Positions 25,907 to 34,498 of a stretch of 64,000 nucleotides of DNA are shown here, piece by piece (positions within the stretch are counted from its first letter, which is position 1; each line of letters starts with the position of its first letter). Source of the DNA: Streptomyces zhaozhouensis (lineage in GTDB: Bacteria > Actinomycetota > Actinomycetes > Streptomycetales > Streptomycetaceae); contig NZ_OCNE01000002.1 of assembly GCF_900230195.1 (NCBI RefSeq), positions 310,001-374,000 on the forward strand, in the 5' to 3' direction. Under the pieces are notes generated by a model. It saw nothing but the letters and a program-made list of their open reading frames with translations. It searched no databases and had not been told where the DNA came from. The position numbers and the translations under genes were made by a program.

Positions 25907-27139
25907 GTGACATCGGAGCTCATCAACCCGCGCGGGCAGTTGCCGCGCGTCTCCCCGCGACCGCCCGCCGACGAGCTGCCGGAGCCCGGACTCGACCCGG
26001 TCTTCGCCCTGCACCGCGGCGGCAAGATGGAGGTCGCGGGCACGGTGCCGCTGCGCGACGCCGACGACCTCTCCCTCGCCTACACCCCGGGCGTCGCCCG
26101 GGTCTGCGAGGCGATCGCGGAACGACCCGAGCTGGTCGACGACTACACCTGGAAGTCCGGCACGGTCGCCGTGGTCACCGACGGCAGCGCGGTGCTCGGC
26201 CTCGGCGACATCGGCCCGGAGGCGTCGCTGCCGGTGATGGAGGGGAAGGCCATCCTCTTCAAGCAGTTCGGCGGCGTGGACGCGGTGCCGGTGGCGCTGG
26301 ACTGCCGCGAGGTGGACGAACTGGTCGAGACCGTCGCGCGGTTGGCGCCCTCCTTCGGCGGGATCAACCTGGAGGACATCTCGGCGCCCCGCTGCTTCGA
26401 GATCGAACGGCGGCTCCAGGAGCGGCTGGACATCCCGGTCTTCCACGACGACCAGCACGGCACGGCCGTGGTGACCCTCGCCGCGCTGCGCAACGCCGTC
26501 CGGCTCACCGGCCGTGACCTCGCCGCGCTGCGCGTCGTGATCTCCGGAGCCGGCGCCGCCGGCGTCGCCATCGCCCGCATCCTGCTGGGCGCCGGGGTCG
26601 ACGACGTCGTGGTCTGCGACCGGCGCGGCGTGGTCTCCCGCGACCGGGAGGACCTGACCGCGATCAAGCGCGAGCTGGCCGAGACCACCAACCCGAACGG
26701 CCGCACCGGCTCCCTCGCCGACGCGCTGGCCGGCGCCGACGTGTTCGTCGGGGTCAGCGGCGGCACCGTCCCCGAGTCGGCGGTGGCGACGATGGCGCCC
26801 GGCGCGTTCGTCTTCGCCATGGCCAACCCGAATCCGGAGGTGCACCCCGAGGTCGCCGCCCGGCACGCGGCGGTGGTGGCCACCGGGCGCAGCGACTTCC
26901 CGAACCAGATCAACAACGTGCTGGCGTTCCCCGGCATCTTCGCCGGGGCGCTCCAGGTGCGGGCGACCAGGATCACCGAGGGGATGAAGCTGGCGGCGGC
27001 CGAGGCGCTGGCCGCGGTGGTCGCGGACGAGCTGAGCCCGGAGCGGGTGATCCCCTCGCCGTTCGACGAGCGGGTGGCCCCCGCGGTGGCCGCGGCCGTG
27101 GCCGACGCGGCGCGGGCCGAGGGTGTGGCGCGGCTCTGA
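25907..27139 (+). CDS. NAD(P)-dependent malic enzyme
   Basis: A 410-residue enzyme that oxidatively decarboxylates malate to pyruvate, linking the TCA cycle to pyruvate. Malic-enzyme signatures are LAYTPGVARVCEAI, TDGSAVLGLGDIGPEASLPVMEGKA split over the N-terminal half, and the catalytic FHDDQHGTA. The nucleotide-binding VISGAGAAGVAIARILL is followed by FPNQINNVLAFPGIF. The length fits the short bacterial form without the phosphotransacetylase domain. GTG 25907 has AAAGGGG about nine bases upstream. A strong hairpin terminator follows. Confidence 0.95.
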   Translation: MTSELINPRGQLPRVSPRPPADELPEPGLDPVFALHRGGKMEVAGTVPLRDADDLSLAYTPGVARVCEAIAERPELVDDYTWKSGTVAVVTDGSAVLGLGDIGPEASLPVMEGKAILFKQFGGVDAVPVALDCREVDELVETVARLAPSFGGINLEDISAPRCFEIERRLQERLDIPVFHDDQHGTAVVTLAALRNAVRLTGRDLAALRVVISGAGAAGVAIARILLGAGVDDVVVCDRRGVVSRDREDLTAIKRELAETTNPNGRTGSLADALAGADVFVGVSGGTVPESAVATMAPGAFVFAMANPNPEVHPEVAARHAAVVATGRSDFPNQINNVLAFPGIFAGALQVRATRITEGMKLAAAEALAAVVADELSPERVIPSPFDERVAPAVAAAVADAARAEGVARL

Positions 27140-27147
27140 GGCCGTTC

Positions 27148-27180
27148 CGCGTGTCCCCCGGCCGGGCCGGGGGACACGCG
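27148..27180. terminator. Bidirectional terminator hairpin
   Basis: A perfect 15-base stem (CGCGTGTCCCCCGGC with its complement) and a 3-base loop between the convergent malic enzyme and methyltransferase genes. Confidence 0.85.
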
Positions 27181-27191
27181 GCGGCGGACCG

Positions 27192-27950
27192 CTACCGCAA
27201 GGCCAGCACCGTCATGTCGCTGAGGGAGGCCCACGCCGCCCGCGCCTCACGGAAGCCGGCCTCGCGCAGCACCCGCACGTGCCACTCCAGCGGGAACATC
27301 CGCCCGTCCGCGTGATCTCCCCGGGCCGGGTCGCCGTAGATCCGGAAGCGGGCGGCCGTCGCCTCCGCCAGCTCGGGGGCCGCGGCCGCCCGCGCCCACC
27401 AGTCGGCCCAGTCGTCCCTGCCGTCGGCCTTCTCCCGCTCCCGCCTGGCCGACTCGTACGCGGCGACGGCCGCCTCGATAGCGGGCGCCTCGCGGTGCGG
27501 CATGTGATCGGCGTTGAGGAAGACACCGCCGGGGCGCACCAGCGTGGCGAGCCGCCCGTAGAGCGCGCGCAGCGGCTCCTCGGTCAGCCAGTGCAGCGCC
27601 GTCGCCGTGAGCACCGCGTCGTAGGAGTCGTGCGGCAGCGCCCGCGCCCAGTCGGGGTCGGTGAGGTCGGCGGTGACGAAGGTCGCGCGCGGCTCGTCGG
27701 CGAAGGTGCCCTCGGCGATGGCCAGCAGCGCGGGGTCCAGGTCCACGCCGACGCTGACCGCGCCGGGGAAGCGGCGCAGCGCCCGCGCCGTGATGCTGCC
27801 CGTGCCGCAGGCCAGGTCGAGCACCCGGGGCCGGTCGCCCACCAGCGCCTCGACGGCGTCCAGCATCACCCGGAAGCGCTCCTCCCGGTCCGGCAGGTAC
27901 CACTCCTGCTGCCGGTCCCAACTCTTCTGCCAGATCGACCAGTCGGTCAT
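27192..27950 (-). CDS. Class I SAM-dependent methyltransferase
   Basis: A 252-residue Rossmann methyltransferase. Motif I is VLDLACGTGSITARAL near residue 43, then GVDLDPALLAIA (motif II acidic residue), TADLTD, and AVLTATALHWLTEEP, followed by LVRPGGVFLNAD. The ATG has GGGAGGGG upstream. A tryptophan-rich N-terminus (DWSIWQKSWDRQQEWYLP) is characteristic of this subgroup but does not reveal the substrate. It is divergent from the CGNR regulator across 111 bases. Confidence 0.88.
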   Translation of the reverse strand: MTDWSIWQKSWDRQQEWYLPDREERFRVMLDAVEALVGDRPRVLDLACGTGSITARALRRFPGAVSVGVDLDPALLAIAEGTFADEPRATFVTADLTDPDWARALPHDSYDAVLTATALHWLTEEPLRALYGRLATLVRPGGVFLNADHMPHREAPAIEAAVAAYESARREREKADGRDDWADWWARAAAAPELAEATAARFRIYGDPARGDHADGRMFPLEWHVRVLREAGFREARAAWASLSDMTVLALR

Positions 27951-28061
27951 CGCCCCTCCCTGAGGCCGTGGACGGCTGAGGCCAGCGGTAAGGGCCGACT
28001 TCGGAGGCGACCCATTACCATGGCCGATCACGACTATAGGTTCGCCGGGTAAGGAACACAA

Positions 28062-28730
28062 TTGGAACTGACCCATTACTCCGACTTCGCCGTCCGCCTC
28101 GTCAACACCGAGCAGCCGCACCGCGGCGCCGACGCGTTGACCTCGGTCGAGGCCGTGCGCGACCTCTTCGGCGAGGCCCGGCAGGCCGCGCGGCGGGCCA
28201 CCGAGGCGGACGTGACCCGGCTGCGCGGGGTACGCACCCGGCTGCGCGCGGTCTTCACCACCGCCGCCGACGGCGACGAGCGGGGCGCGGTCGACCTGCT
28301 CAACGCGCTGCTGCTGGAGTACCCGGTCAGCCCGCAGATCTCGGGCCACGACTTCCTCGACGACACCGGCCGCCCGCGCTGGCACCTGCACCTGGCCGAG
28401 CATCCGTCGAACGCCACCGCCGGCTACGCGGCGACCGCCTGCATGGGCCTCGCCGTGCAGCTCACCGAGCTGGGCGCCGACCGCCTCGGCATCTGCGAGG
28501 GGGACCCCTGCCGCAACGCCTATGTCGACACATCGACCAACCGTTCCCGGCGTTACTGCTCCGACCGCTGCGCCACCCGCGCCAACGTCGCCGCCTACCG
28601 GGCGCGCAAACGCCGCGAACGCGCCGTCAGCGGGCGCACCGCCGAGGGCAACCGCCCCAACGCGCCGGCCAACGCGCCCACGCGCCCCACCGCCGGCGCG
28701 GAGACCTCCGGCCCGGCGGGCGAGCGCTGA
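28062..28730 (+). CDS. CGNR zinc finger / ABATE domain regulator
   Basis: A 222-residue protein. The N-terminal part (YSDFAVRLVNTE, then LTSVEAVRDLFGEARQA) is the ABATE domain and the C-terminal part the CGNR zinc finger, with cysteines in GICEGDPC, RYCSDRC and the helix ANVAAYRARKRRER. The name-giving CGNR tetrad reads CATR here. TTG 28062 is used because AAGGA lies six bases upstream. A probable -10 TATAGG sits at 28035-28040. The 3' end overlaps the convergent sodX gene by 136 bases. Probably a transcription factor; the target is unknown. Confidence 0.86.
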   Translation: MELTHYSDFAVRLVNTEQPHRGADALTSVEAVRDLFGEARQAARRATEADVTRLRGVRTRLRAVFTTAADGDERGAVDLLNALLLEYPVSPQISGHDFLDDTGRPRWHLHLAEHPSNATAGYAATACMGLAVQLTELGADRLGICEGDPCRNAYVDTSTNRSRRYCSDRCATRANVAAYRARKRRERAVSGRTAEGNRPNAPANAPTRPTAGAETSGPAGER

Positions 28731-29023
28731 GCCAGCGGCGAACGCAGCCGCAGCACCGCCCTGGCCACCAGCAGCCCGTCGGGAACGGCTCCGAACTCCC
28801 GGCTGTCGTTGGTCACCGACGCGTTGTCGCCGAGCACCCACCACCCGGCGTCCCGCCGCTCGGCGGCGCGCTTGACGATCAGCAGATCGTGCTGGAACGG
28901 GTGACGGAGCACCACCACGTGTCCGGGCCGCACGCGCGCACCGTAGGCGAGCAGCAACTGGTCGCCCGGATACAGGGTGGGCAGCATCGAAGGGTTGTAG
29001 ACCTCCGCCAGCCCAAGCCTCAT
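28595..29023 (-). CDS. sodX: Nickel-type superoxide dismutase maturation protease
   Basis: A 142-residue S24/S26 (signal-peptidase-like) protease that trims the N-terminal propeptide of SodN so that His1 can bind nickel. The catalytic serine lies in YNPSMLPTLYPGDQLL and the lysine in LIVKRAAE, followed by WWVLGDNASVTNDSREFG. GAGGA precedes the ATG. It is divergent from sodN, the usual arrangement. The last ~45 residues (from SPLAQRSP) are Ala/Pro/Arg-rich and run antisense into the CGNR gene, probably because the frame lacks a stop there. Confidence 0.9.
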   Translation of the reverse strand: MRLGLAEVYNPSMLPTLYPGDQLLLAYGARVRPGHVVVLRHPFQHDLLIVKRAAERRDAGWWVLGDNASVTNDSREFGAVPDGLLVARAVLRLRSPLAQRSPAGPEVSAPAVGRVGALAGALGRLPSAVRPLTARSRRLRAR

Positions 29024-29256
29024 CGCGTCCTCACTCGTCGTTCCTGAGCCATGGTCCCCGCTGCCTCCGGTGATCGCATGTCCACCGCGCCCCCATCCTT
29101 CCCTCCCGTCACGCGCCGCCACCCTCCGCCCCGGGGCCCGGCGGGCCCCGGACTTTCGGCCTAGGCCCCACCGCGCGGATCGGGTCGGCCGAGAAAACCG
29201 CCCCTGCACGGAGTAACCTCGCCCGGGAGAAGACGATCACGAGGAAGGACAGCTCT

Positions 29257-29652
29257 ATGCTCTCCCGCCTGTTCGCCCCCAAGGTCAGCGTCAGCGCGCA
29301 CTGCGACCTGCCGTGCGGCGTCTACGACCCGGCCCAGGCCCGCATCGAGGCCGAGTCGGTCAAGGCCGTCCAGGAGAAGTACCAGGCCAACGACGACCCC
29401 CACTACCGCGCCCGCGCCACCGTCATCAAGGAGGAGCGCGCCGAGCTGGCGAAGCATCACGTCTCGGTGCTGTGGAGCGACTACTTCAAGCCCCCGCACT
29501 TCGAGAAGTACCCGGAGCTGCACCAGCTGGTCAACGAGACCCTGAAGGCCCTCAGCGCGGCCAAGGGCTCCACCGACCCGGCGACCGGCCAGAAGGCGCT
29601 CGACTACATCGCCCAGATCGACAAGATCTTCTGGGAGACCAAGAAGGGCTGA
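29257..29652 (+). CDS. sodN: Nickel superoxide dismutase
   Basis: A 131-residue precursor of cytoplasmic Ni-SOD. A 14-residue propeptide (MLSRLFAPKVSVSA) precedes the nickel hook HCDLPCGVY; after cleavage His1, Cys2 and Cys6 bind nickel. The four-helix part follows (ARIEAESVKAVQEKYQAN onward), ending in DYIAQIDKIFWETKKG. AGGAAGG lies upstream of the ATG. The adjacent sodX supplies the protease. I saw no clear Nur box in the upstream region. The terminator at 29673-29708 follows. Confidence 0.97.
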   Translation: MLSRLFAPKVSVSAHCDLPCGVYDPAQARIEAESVKAVQEKYQANDDPHYRARATVIKEERAELAKHHVSVLWSDYFKPPHFEKYPELHQLVNETLKALSAAKGSTDPATGQKALDYIAQIDKIFWETKKG

Positions 29653-29672
29653 CCGCCCCACGCCTTCCCACC

Positions 29673-29708
29673 CCCGCACCCGGCCCGCGTCCGCGCGCCG
29701 GGTGCGGG
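29673..29708. terminator. Terminator hairpin after sodN
   Basis: A 12-base perfect stem CCCGCACCCGGC / GCCGGGTGCGGG with a 12-base loop, followed by CGTTT in the plus direction. It lies between the convergent sodN and helD genes. Confidence 0.75.
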
Positions 29709-29752
29709 CGTTTCCGGGCCCCGCCCGCACCCCGTGGGACGGCCGCGCGTCC

Positions 29753-32182
29753 TCACTCCCCGTCGCGCACCTCCGTCAGCCCCGTCAGGCCGGCCGGCGC
29801 GGTGGCGGGCGCCCCGGGCGGGACCGGGTGGAGGAGCCCGAGGCGGCGGGTCGAGCGGGTGAGGGCGACATAGAGGTCGTTGAGTCCGCGCGGGGACTCC
29901 GCCACCATGCGTTCGGGGTCGACGACCAGGACCACGTCGAACTCCAGCCCCTTCGCGGTGCCCGGATCGAGCACCGCCACCTCCCCCGCCCCGGCCAGCG
30001 CCGCCACCGCGCGCCGCGTCACCGGCAGCAGCGAGCGGGGCACCAGCAGCGCGACGCGCCCCTCGGGCAGCGCCGCGTGTTCCGCCGCCGCCAGCGCGGC
30101 GCCGCGCGCGGCCAGGCCGGCCGGCGTGGCGTCCCCGGTCCGCCGCCACCAGGGCCGTTCGCCGCCGGACCGCACGGCGCGCGGCGCGCGGCGGGCCGGG
30201 TCGATCCTGGCCAGCACCCCGGCCGCGACCTCGGCGATCTCGGCGGGCAGCCGGTAGTTGACGCTCAGCTCGGCCAGCCGCCAGCGCTCCCCCACGTGCG
30301 GCGCCAGCACCGCGTCCCAGGAGGGCGCGCCCACCGCCTCTCCCGTCTGGGCGATGTCGCCGACCAGCGTCATCGACCGCGTGGGGCAGCGCCGCATCAG
30401 CAGCCGCCACGCCATCGGCGAGAGTTCCTGGGCCTCGTCCACCACCACGTGCCCGAACGCCCAGGTGCGGTCCGTCGCCGCCCGCCGCGCCGCGCTCCTG
30501 GTGTCGGTCTCGGCCTGCCGTTCGGCGAGCGCCTCGGCGTCCACCACGTCCCAGGCGGCCAGTTCCTCGGCCTCGTCCGCGTTCTCCGACTGGGCCTCGC
30601 GCGAGCCGTAGGCGACCTCCAGCGCCTCCCGCGCCAGCCGCACCGCCTCGGCGCGTTCCGCCTCCGCCGGGTCGGGGGCGCCCGGCGGCACGGGCCCCAG
30701 CAGCTCGGCGGCCTCGTCCAGCAGCGGAACGTCCGAGGCCGTCCAGCCGGCGGGCGCCTCCGGCCGGTGCAGCGCCGCGCGTTCGGCGGCCGAGAGCTCG
30801 GGCGCGGCGGCGGCCAGCCGCTCCTCGGAGGCGTAGAGCCCGGCCAGCAGCGCGGTCGGGGTGAGCGTGGGCCACAGCTCGTCCGCGAGCGCCGTCACGT
30901 CGGCGTCCTCGGCGAGTTCGGCGCGGATCTCGACCAGGTCGGCCTCGGTGAGCAGCGGCGCGTCGTCGAACACGTCCCGGCCGTAGCGGGCGGCGACCCG
31001 CTCGGCCAACGCGTCCAGCAGCAGCTTCCGGAAGAACGGCGCCGCCTCGTTGTGCCGGAGCCCCGACTCCCGCACCCGCGCGGCGATCCGGGCGCTCAGC
31101 GCGGCCGGGACGGTCAGCGGCTGCCGGTCGACGAGGAGCACGCGGTCCTCCCCAGGCGGTCGCCCCCGGTCGGCGACGGCCGAGGCCAGCACCTCGACCA
31201 TCGCCAGCCGCCCCTTGGTGACCGCACCCGCCGGGGACTCCGTCCGCCGGGCCGTCACCCCGGGGAAGAGCCGGTCGACGGTGGCCAGCAGCACGCCCGT
31301 CTCGCCCAGCGAGGGCAGCACGTCGCCGATGTAGGAGAGAAACGTGGGGTTGGGCCCGACGACCAGCACCGCGCTCCTGGCCAGCCGTTCGCGCCTGGTG
31401 TACAGCAGATAGGCCGCCCGGTGCAGCGCGACGGCGGTCTTGCCCGTGCCGGGGCCGCCCTGGACGACCAGCACCCCGGCGTGGTGGGCGCGGATCACCT
31501 CGTCCTGCTCGGCCTGGATGGTGGGCACGATGTCGCTCATCCGGTCGGTCCTGGCCGCGGTGAGCGCCTCCAGCAGGGCCGCGTCGCCGTTGACCTCGGA
31601 GGCGCCGCCGGAGAAGTCCTCGTCCCACACACCGGTCACCCGCCGCCCGCGCGAGCGGATGTGCCGGCGTCTGCGCACCCGGTCCGGGTGCAGCGCGGTG
31701 GCCACGTAGAACGGCCGCGCGGCGGGGGCGCGCCAGTCGATGAGCAACGGGGTGAACTCGCCGTCGTCGGCGCGAAGTCCGAGGCGGCCGACATAACGCC
31801 GTTCCCTGACCGGCACGGATTCCGCGCGGGTTTCGCCGGAGGCCGGGTGCGCGGTTCCGTGTGCGCCGGCGGCCCCCGTTTTGTCCGTGGCCGCGGATTC
31901 CTCGGTCGCGGTGCCGGACGAACCGGTGCCTTCGTCGTCCGCCAGGTCGAGCCGACCGAAGCACAGCCCGCTCTCGACGGCGTCGAGCCGGGCCAGCCCG
32001 GCGGCCAACTCGCTTGCCCGCAGATCGCGTTCGGCCAGGCCCTGATGGGTGAGACCGGTGCTGGCCAGGGTCGCGTCGAGGCGTTCCGCCGTCTCGTTCC
32101 GCAGGGTGTCGAGGCGGAGATAGAGGCCGTCGACATAAGCCTGTTCCGCCGCGATCTCCGGGCTTTCCGCGTCGCTTGACAA
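29753..32182 (-). CDS. helD: HelD-like UvrD-family ATPase / RNA polymerase recycling factor
   Basis: An 809-residue superfamily-1 ATPase of the actinobacterial HelD type. The N-terminal helical segment (residues about 1-90) would be the coiled-coil arm that enters RNA polymerase. Walker A is VVQGGPGTGKTAVALHRAAYLLY. Later motifs are VVDEAQELSPMAWRLLMRR and the C-terminal KGLEFDVVLVVDPE with LYVALTRSTRRLGLLHP. TTG 32182 has AGGGGG upstream. HelD proteins release stalled RNA polymerase and some protect against rifamycins; no resistance claim is made here. Its start codon lies inside a plus-strand promoter. Confidence 0.9.
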   Translation of the reverse strand: MSSDAESPEIAAEQAYVDGLYLRLDTLRNETAERLDATLASTGLTHQGLAERDLRASELAAGLARLDAVESGLCFGRLDLADDEGTGSSGTATEESAATDKTGAAGAHGTAHPASGETRAESVPVRERRYVGRLGLRADDGEFTPLLIDWRAPAARPFYVATALHPDRVRRRRHIRSRGRRVTGVWDEDFSGGASEVNGDAALLEALTAARTDRMSDIVPTIQAEQDEVIRAHHAGVLVVQGGPGTGKTAVALHRAAYLLYTRRERLARSAVLVVGPNPTFLSYIGDVLPSLGETGVLLATVDRLFPGVTARRTESPAGAVTKGRLAMVEVLASAVADRGRPPGEDRVLLVDRQPLTVPAALSARIAARVRESGLRHNEAAPFFRKLLLDALAERVAARYGRDVFDDAPLLTEADLVEIRAELAEDADVTALADELWPTLTPTALLAGLYASEERLAAAAPELSAAERAALHRPEAPAGWTASDVPLLDEAAELLGPVPPGAPDPAEAERAEAVRLAREALEVAYGSREAQSENADEAEELAAWDVVDAEALAERQAETDTRSAARRAATDRTWAFGHVVVDEAQELSPMAWRLLMRRCPTRSMTLVGDIAQTGEAVGAPSWDAVLAPHVGERWRLAELSVNYRLPAEIAEVAAGVLARIDPARRAPRAVRSGGERPWWRRTGDATPAGLAARGAALAAAEHAALPEGRVALLVPRSLLPVTRRAVAALAGAGEVAVLDPGTAKGLEFDVVLVVDPERMVAESPRGLNDLYVALTRSTRRLGLLHPVPPGAPATAPAGLTGLTEVRDGE

Positions 32183-32205
32183 AGCGACCCCCTATTCGCT
32201 AGAAT
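32176..32205 (+). promoter_or_regulatory. Strong sigma70-type promoter overlapping the helD start
   Basis: TTGACA (32176-32181), 18 bases, TAGAAT (32200-32205): near-consensus for a housekeeping promoter. It points toward the Nudix gene and its -35 box covers the TTG start codon of helD on the other strand. Transcription would begin near 32212 and give a leader of about 180 bases. Confidence 0.6.
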
Positions 32206-32392
32206 TTCCTCGGGAGTTGACATGTGTCCGCAATGCGAGCACACCAAACGACGCAATATAGCGAGGAATTCGCCGCATCCGCAAGGGGCGGCTTTTCTGT
32301 TCCCCCTTCGTTCCTCCCTTTGTTCCCCCCAGGCCGCCCCGGCCTGGGATAACCGCTCCCCTCCGGCCGCCCGCGCGCCCTACTGTGGGCGC

Positions 32393-32869
32393 ATGTCGCA
32401 GCCCCTGCCGCCCGCCGTCCAGTCCATGACGATGCTCGCCGCCGCCGTTCTCGTGCACGACCGCGCCGAGGGGCGGGTGCTGCTGCTGCGGCGGGGACCG
32501 CACGCCAAGTTCGCGCCCGGCGAGTGGGACCTCCCGGTCGGCAAGTGCGACCCGGGCGAGCCCGTCGCGACCGCCGCCGTGCGGGAGTTGCACGAGGAGA
32601 CCGGGCTGGTCGTGGACGAGTCGTCGCTGCGGATCGCGCACGTGCTGCACGCCGCGCGCGGGGCCGAGGCGCCCAACGGCTTCCTCACCGTGATCTTCCT
32701 GACCGAGACCTGGAGCGGCGAGGCGCGCAACGTCGAACCCGCCAAGCACTCCGAGGTGCGCTGGGTCGACACCCGCGCCCTGCCGGAGGAGATGGTCTTC
32801 CGCTCCGACCGCGTCATCGAGCGCTGCCTGAGCGGCGGGGTGGGGCTCACCCAGCTCGGGTGGGCGTGA
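32393..32869 (+). CDS. NUDIX hydrolase
   Basis: A 158-residue hydrolase with a complete Nudix box, GKCDPGEPVATAAVRELHEE followed by TGL, which fits GX5EX7REUXEEXGU. These enzymes cleave nucleoside diphosphates linked to another moiety, often for clean-up of oxidised or signalling nucleotides. The ATG at 32393 (MSQPLPPAVQ) is chosen on family length; the frame stays open up to an ATG at 32222, but the extra 57 residues look untranslated. The specific substrate is unknown. It lies between helD and the anti-sigma gene. Confidence 0.88.
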   Translation: MSQPLPPAVQSMTMLAAAVLVHDRAEGRVLLLRRGPHAKFAPGEWDLPVGKCDPGEPVATAAVRELHEETGLVVDESSLRIAHVLHAARGAEAPNGFLTVIFLTETWSGEARNVEPAKHSEVRWVDTRALPEEMVFRSDRVIERCLSGGVGLTQLGWA

Positions 32870-33140
32870 CACGGCGCCCCGGCGGGGCAGTACGATCAAC
32901 GACCACCGTGATGATCACGCACAACATCTGTCGCCGACAGGGGATTTGACGCCGCCTCACCGGGCACACTACGCACCGAGCGCACTACGATGAGTGATGC
33001 CGCTGAGGTGGTCAGGTCGGTCGGCCGCGTTCCCTGGCAGGCGACAGCGCGCGGTGGATCGCGGTAGCGTCGCAGGGCGGCCAGGGCACCGGACGGTGCC
33101 CGGGAACGCCCACGAACTGTGAGTCTCTGTGGAGGTGAGG

Positions 33141-33554
33141 GTGTCCCCATTCCCAGGTGAGCCCGGAACGCAGGACTTCGTCGAAGTCCGGCTGCCGGCC
33201 GCTGGTGCCTATCTGTCGGTGTTGCGCACGGCCACGGCCGGGCTCGCCGCCCGGCTGGACTTCACCCTCGACGAGATCGAGGACCTGCGCATCGCGGTGG
33301 ACGAGGCGTGCGCCATCCTGCTCCAGCAGGCCATCCCCGGCAGCGTTCTCGACTGCGTCTTCACGCTCGTCGGTGACGCCCTGCGGGTGACGGTCTCGGC
33401 CCCGACCACCGAGGGCCACGCCCCGGAGCGCGACACGTTCGCCTGGACGGTGCTCACCGCGCTCGCCGGCGAGGTCGAGTCGGCCGTCGCCGAGGACAGG
33501 ACGGTCAGCATCAGCCTGCACAAGAAGCGCGGCGCCGCCCCCGGAGCGCCGTGA
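33141..33554 (+). CDS. Anti-sigma factor (RsbW-type ATPase fold), partner of the next sigma gene
   Basis: A 137-residue GHKL-fold anti-sigma factor. The start TQDFVEVRLPAAGAYLSVLR and the N-box DEIEDLRIAVDEACAILLQQ, then LRVTVSAPTT, match the regulators (PrsH/UshX type) that hold SigH-like stress sigma factors in Streptomyces. GTG 33141 is chosen because GGAGG lies five bases upstream; GTG 33129 has none. Its TGA overlaps the GTG of the sigma gene (GTGA), giving coupled synthesis. Anti-anti-sigma proteins that would release it are not in the window. Confidence 0.9.
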   Translation: MSPFPGEPGTQDFVEVRLPAAGAYLSVLRTATAGLAARLDFTLDEIEDLRIAVDEACAILLQQAIPGSVLDCVFTLVGDALRVTVSAPTTEGHAPERDTFAWTVLTALAGEVESAVAEDRTVSISLHKKRGAAPGAP

Positions 33555-34486
33555 CCGGCGCCCAGGGGCCGCCACGGGACGAGGAGGCCGAGGTGAACGA
33601 GCTGGAGCAGACAGCGCGCGCGGCACGCCAGGAGCCGGCCGGCGCGACCATTCCGGGCCAGACCGATGTCGAGCACGCGCGCACGCACGTCGAGGCGTCG
33701 CAGCCGGCGCGCCGCAGGGTGGCGCCCGACCCCCACGACCGGAGCGCGGCGCGCGGCCTCTTCGTCGAGCTGCGCACCCTGCCCGAGGGCTCGGCGGAGC
33801 GCGCCGAGCTGCGCGACACCCTGGTGCGGATGCACCTGCCGCTGGTCGAGCACCTGGCCCGCCGCTTCCGCAACCGCGGCGAGCCGCTGGACGACCTCAC
33901 GCAGGTCGCCACCATCGGCCTGATCAAGTCGGTCGACCGCTTCGACCCGGATCGCGGCGTGGAGTTCTCCACCTACGCCACCCCCACCGTGGTCGGCGAG
34001 ATCAAGCGCCACTTCCGGGACAAGGGCTGGGCGGTGCGGGTGCCGCGCCGGCTCCAGGAGCTGCGCCTGTCGCTCAGCCAGGCCACCGCCGAGCTGTCCC
34101 AGCAGCACGGGCGCGCCCCCACGGTGCACGAGCTGGCCCAGCGGCTGAACATCTCGGAGGAGGACGTCCTGGAGGGGTTGGAGTCGGCCAACGCCTACAG
34201 CACCCTCTCGCTCGACGTCCCCGACACCGACGACGAGTCCCCCGCGGTCGCCGACACGCTGGGCGCCGAGGACGACGCCCTGGAGGGCGTGGAGTACCGC
34301 GAGTCGCTCAAGCCGCTGCTGGAGCAGCTGCCGCCCCGCGAGAAGAAGATCCTGCTGCTGCGCTTCTTCGGGAACATGACCCAGTCGCAGATCGCCCAGG
34401 AGGTCGGCATCTCGCAGATGCACGTCTCCCGGCTGCTGGCCCGCACCCTGGCCCAGCTCCGGGAGAAGCTCCTGGTGGAGGAGTAG
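33551..34486 (+). CDS. sigH: SigB/SigF-family stress sigma factor (SigH-like)
   Basis: A sigma-70 family factor of group 3 (sigma B/F). Region 2 reads LARRFRNRGEPLDDLTQVATIGLIKSVDRFDP with the -10-contacting part STYATPTVVGEIKRHFRDKGW; region 3 is VRVPRRLQELRLSLSQATAEL; region 4 is MTQSQIAQEVGISQMHVSRLL. The 5' end is uncertain: GTG 33551 overlaps the anti-sigma stop, while GTG 33593 (297 residues) has a better GAGGAGG. The position after the anti-sigma gene and near wblE fits sigH, an osmotic-stress and development sigma in S. coelicolor. The symbol is by synteny. Confidence 0.9.
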   Translation: MTGAQGPPRDEEAEVNELEQTARAARQEPAGATIPGQTDVEHARTHVEASQPARRRVAPDPHDRSAARGLFVELRTLPEGSAERAELRDTLVRMHLPLVEHLARRFRNRGEPLDDLTQVATIGLIKSVDRFDPDRGVEFSTYATPTVVGEIKRHFRDKGWAVRVPRRLQELRLSLSQATAELSQQHGRAPTVHELAQRLNISEEDVLEGLESANAYSTLSLDVPDTDDESPAVADTLGAEDDALEGVEYRESLKPLLEQLPPREKKILLLRFFGNMTQSQIAQEVGISQMHVSRLLARTLAQLREKLLVEE

Positions 34487-34498
34487 GCGCCGCCCGCC

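Noticed and set aside
28020-28052. Ten-codon leader ORF (MADHDYRFAG) before the CGNR gene
   Set aside because: GGAGG is 12 bases away and the TATAGG inside looks like a -10 box, so this stretch is more likely promoter DNA.
32222-32392. 57-codon N-terminal extension of the Nudix protein with a CPQC start
   Set aside because: It begins right after the strong promoter and lacks normal composition; the Nudix fold starts at the later ATG.
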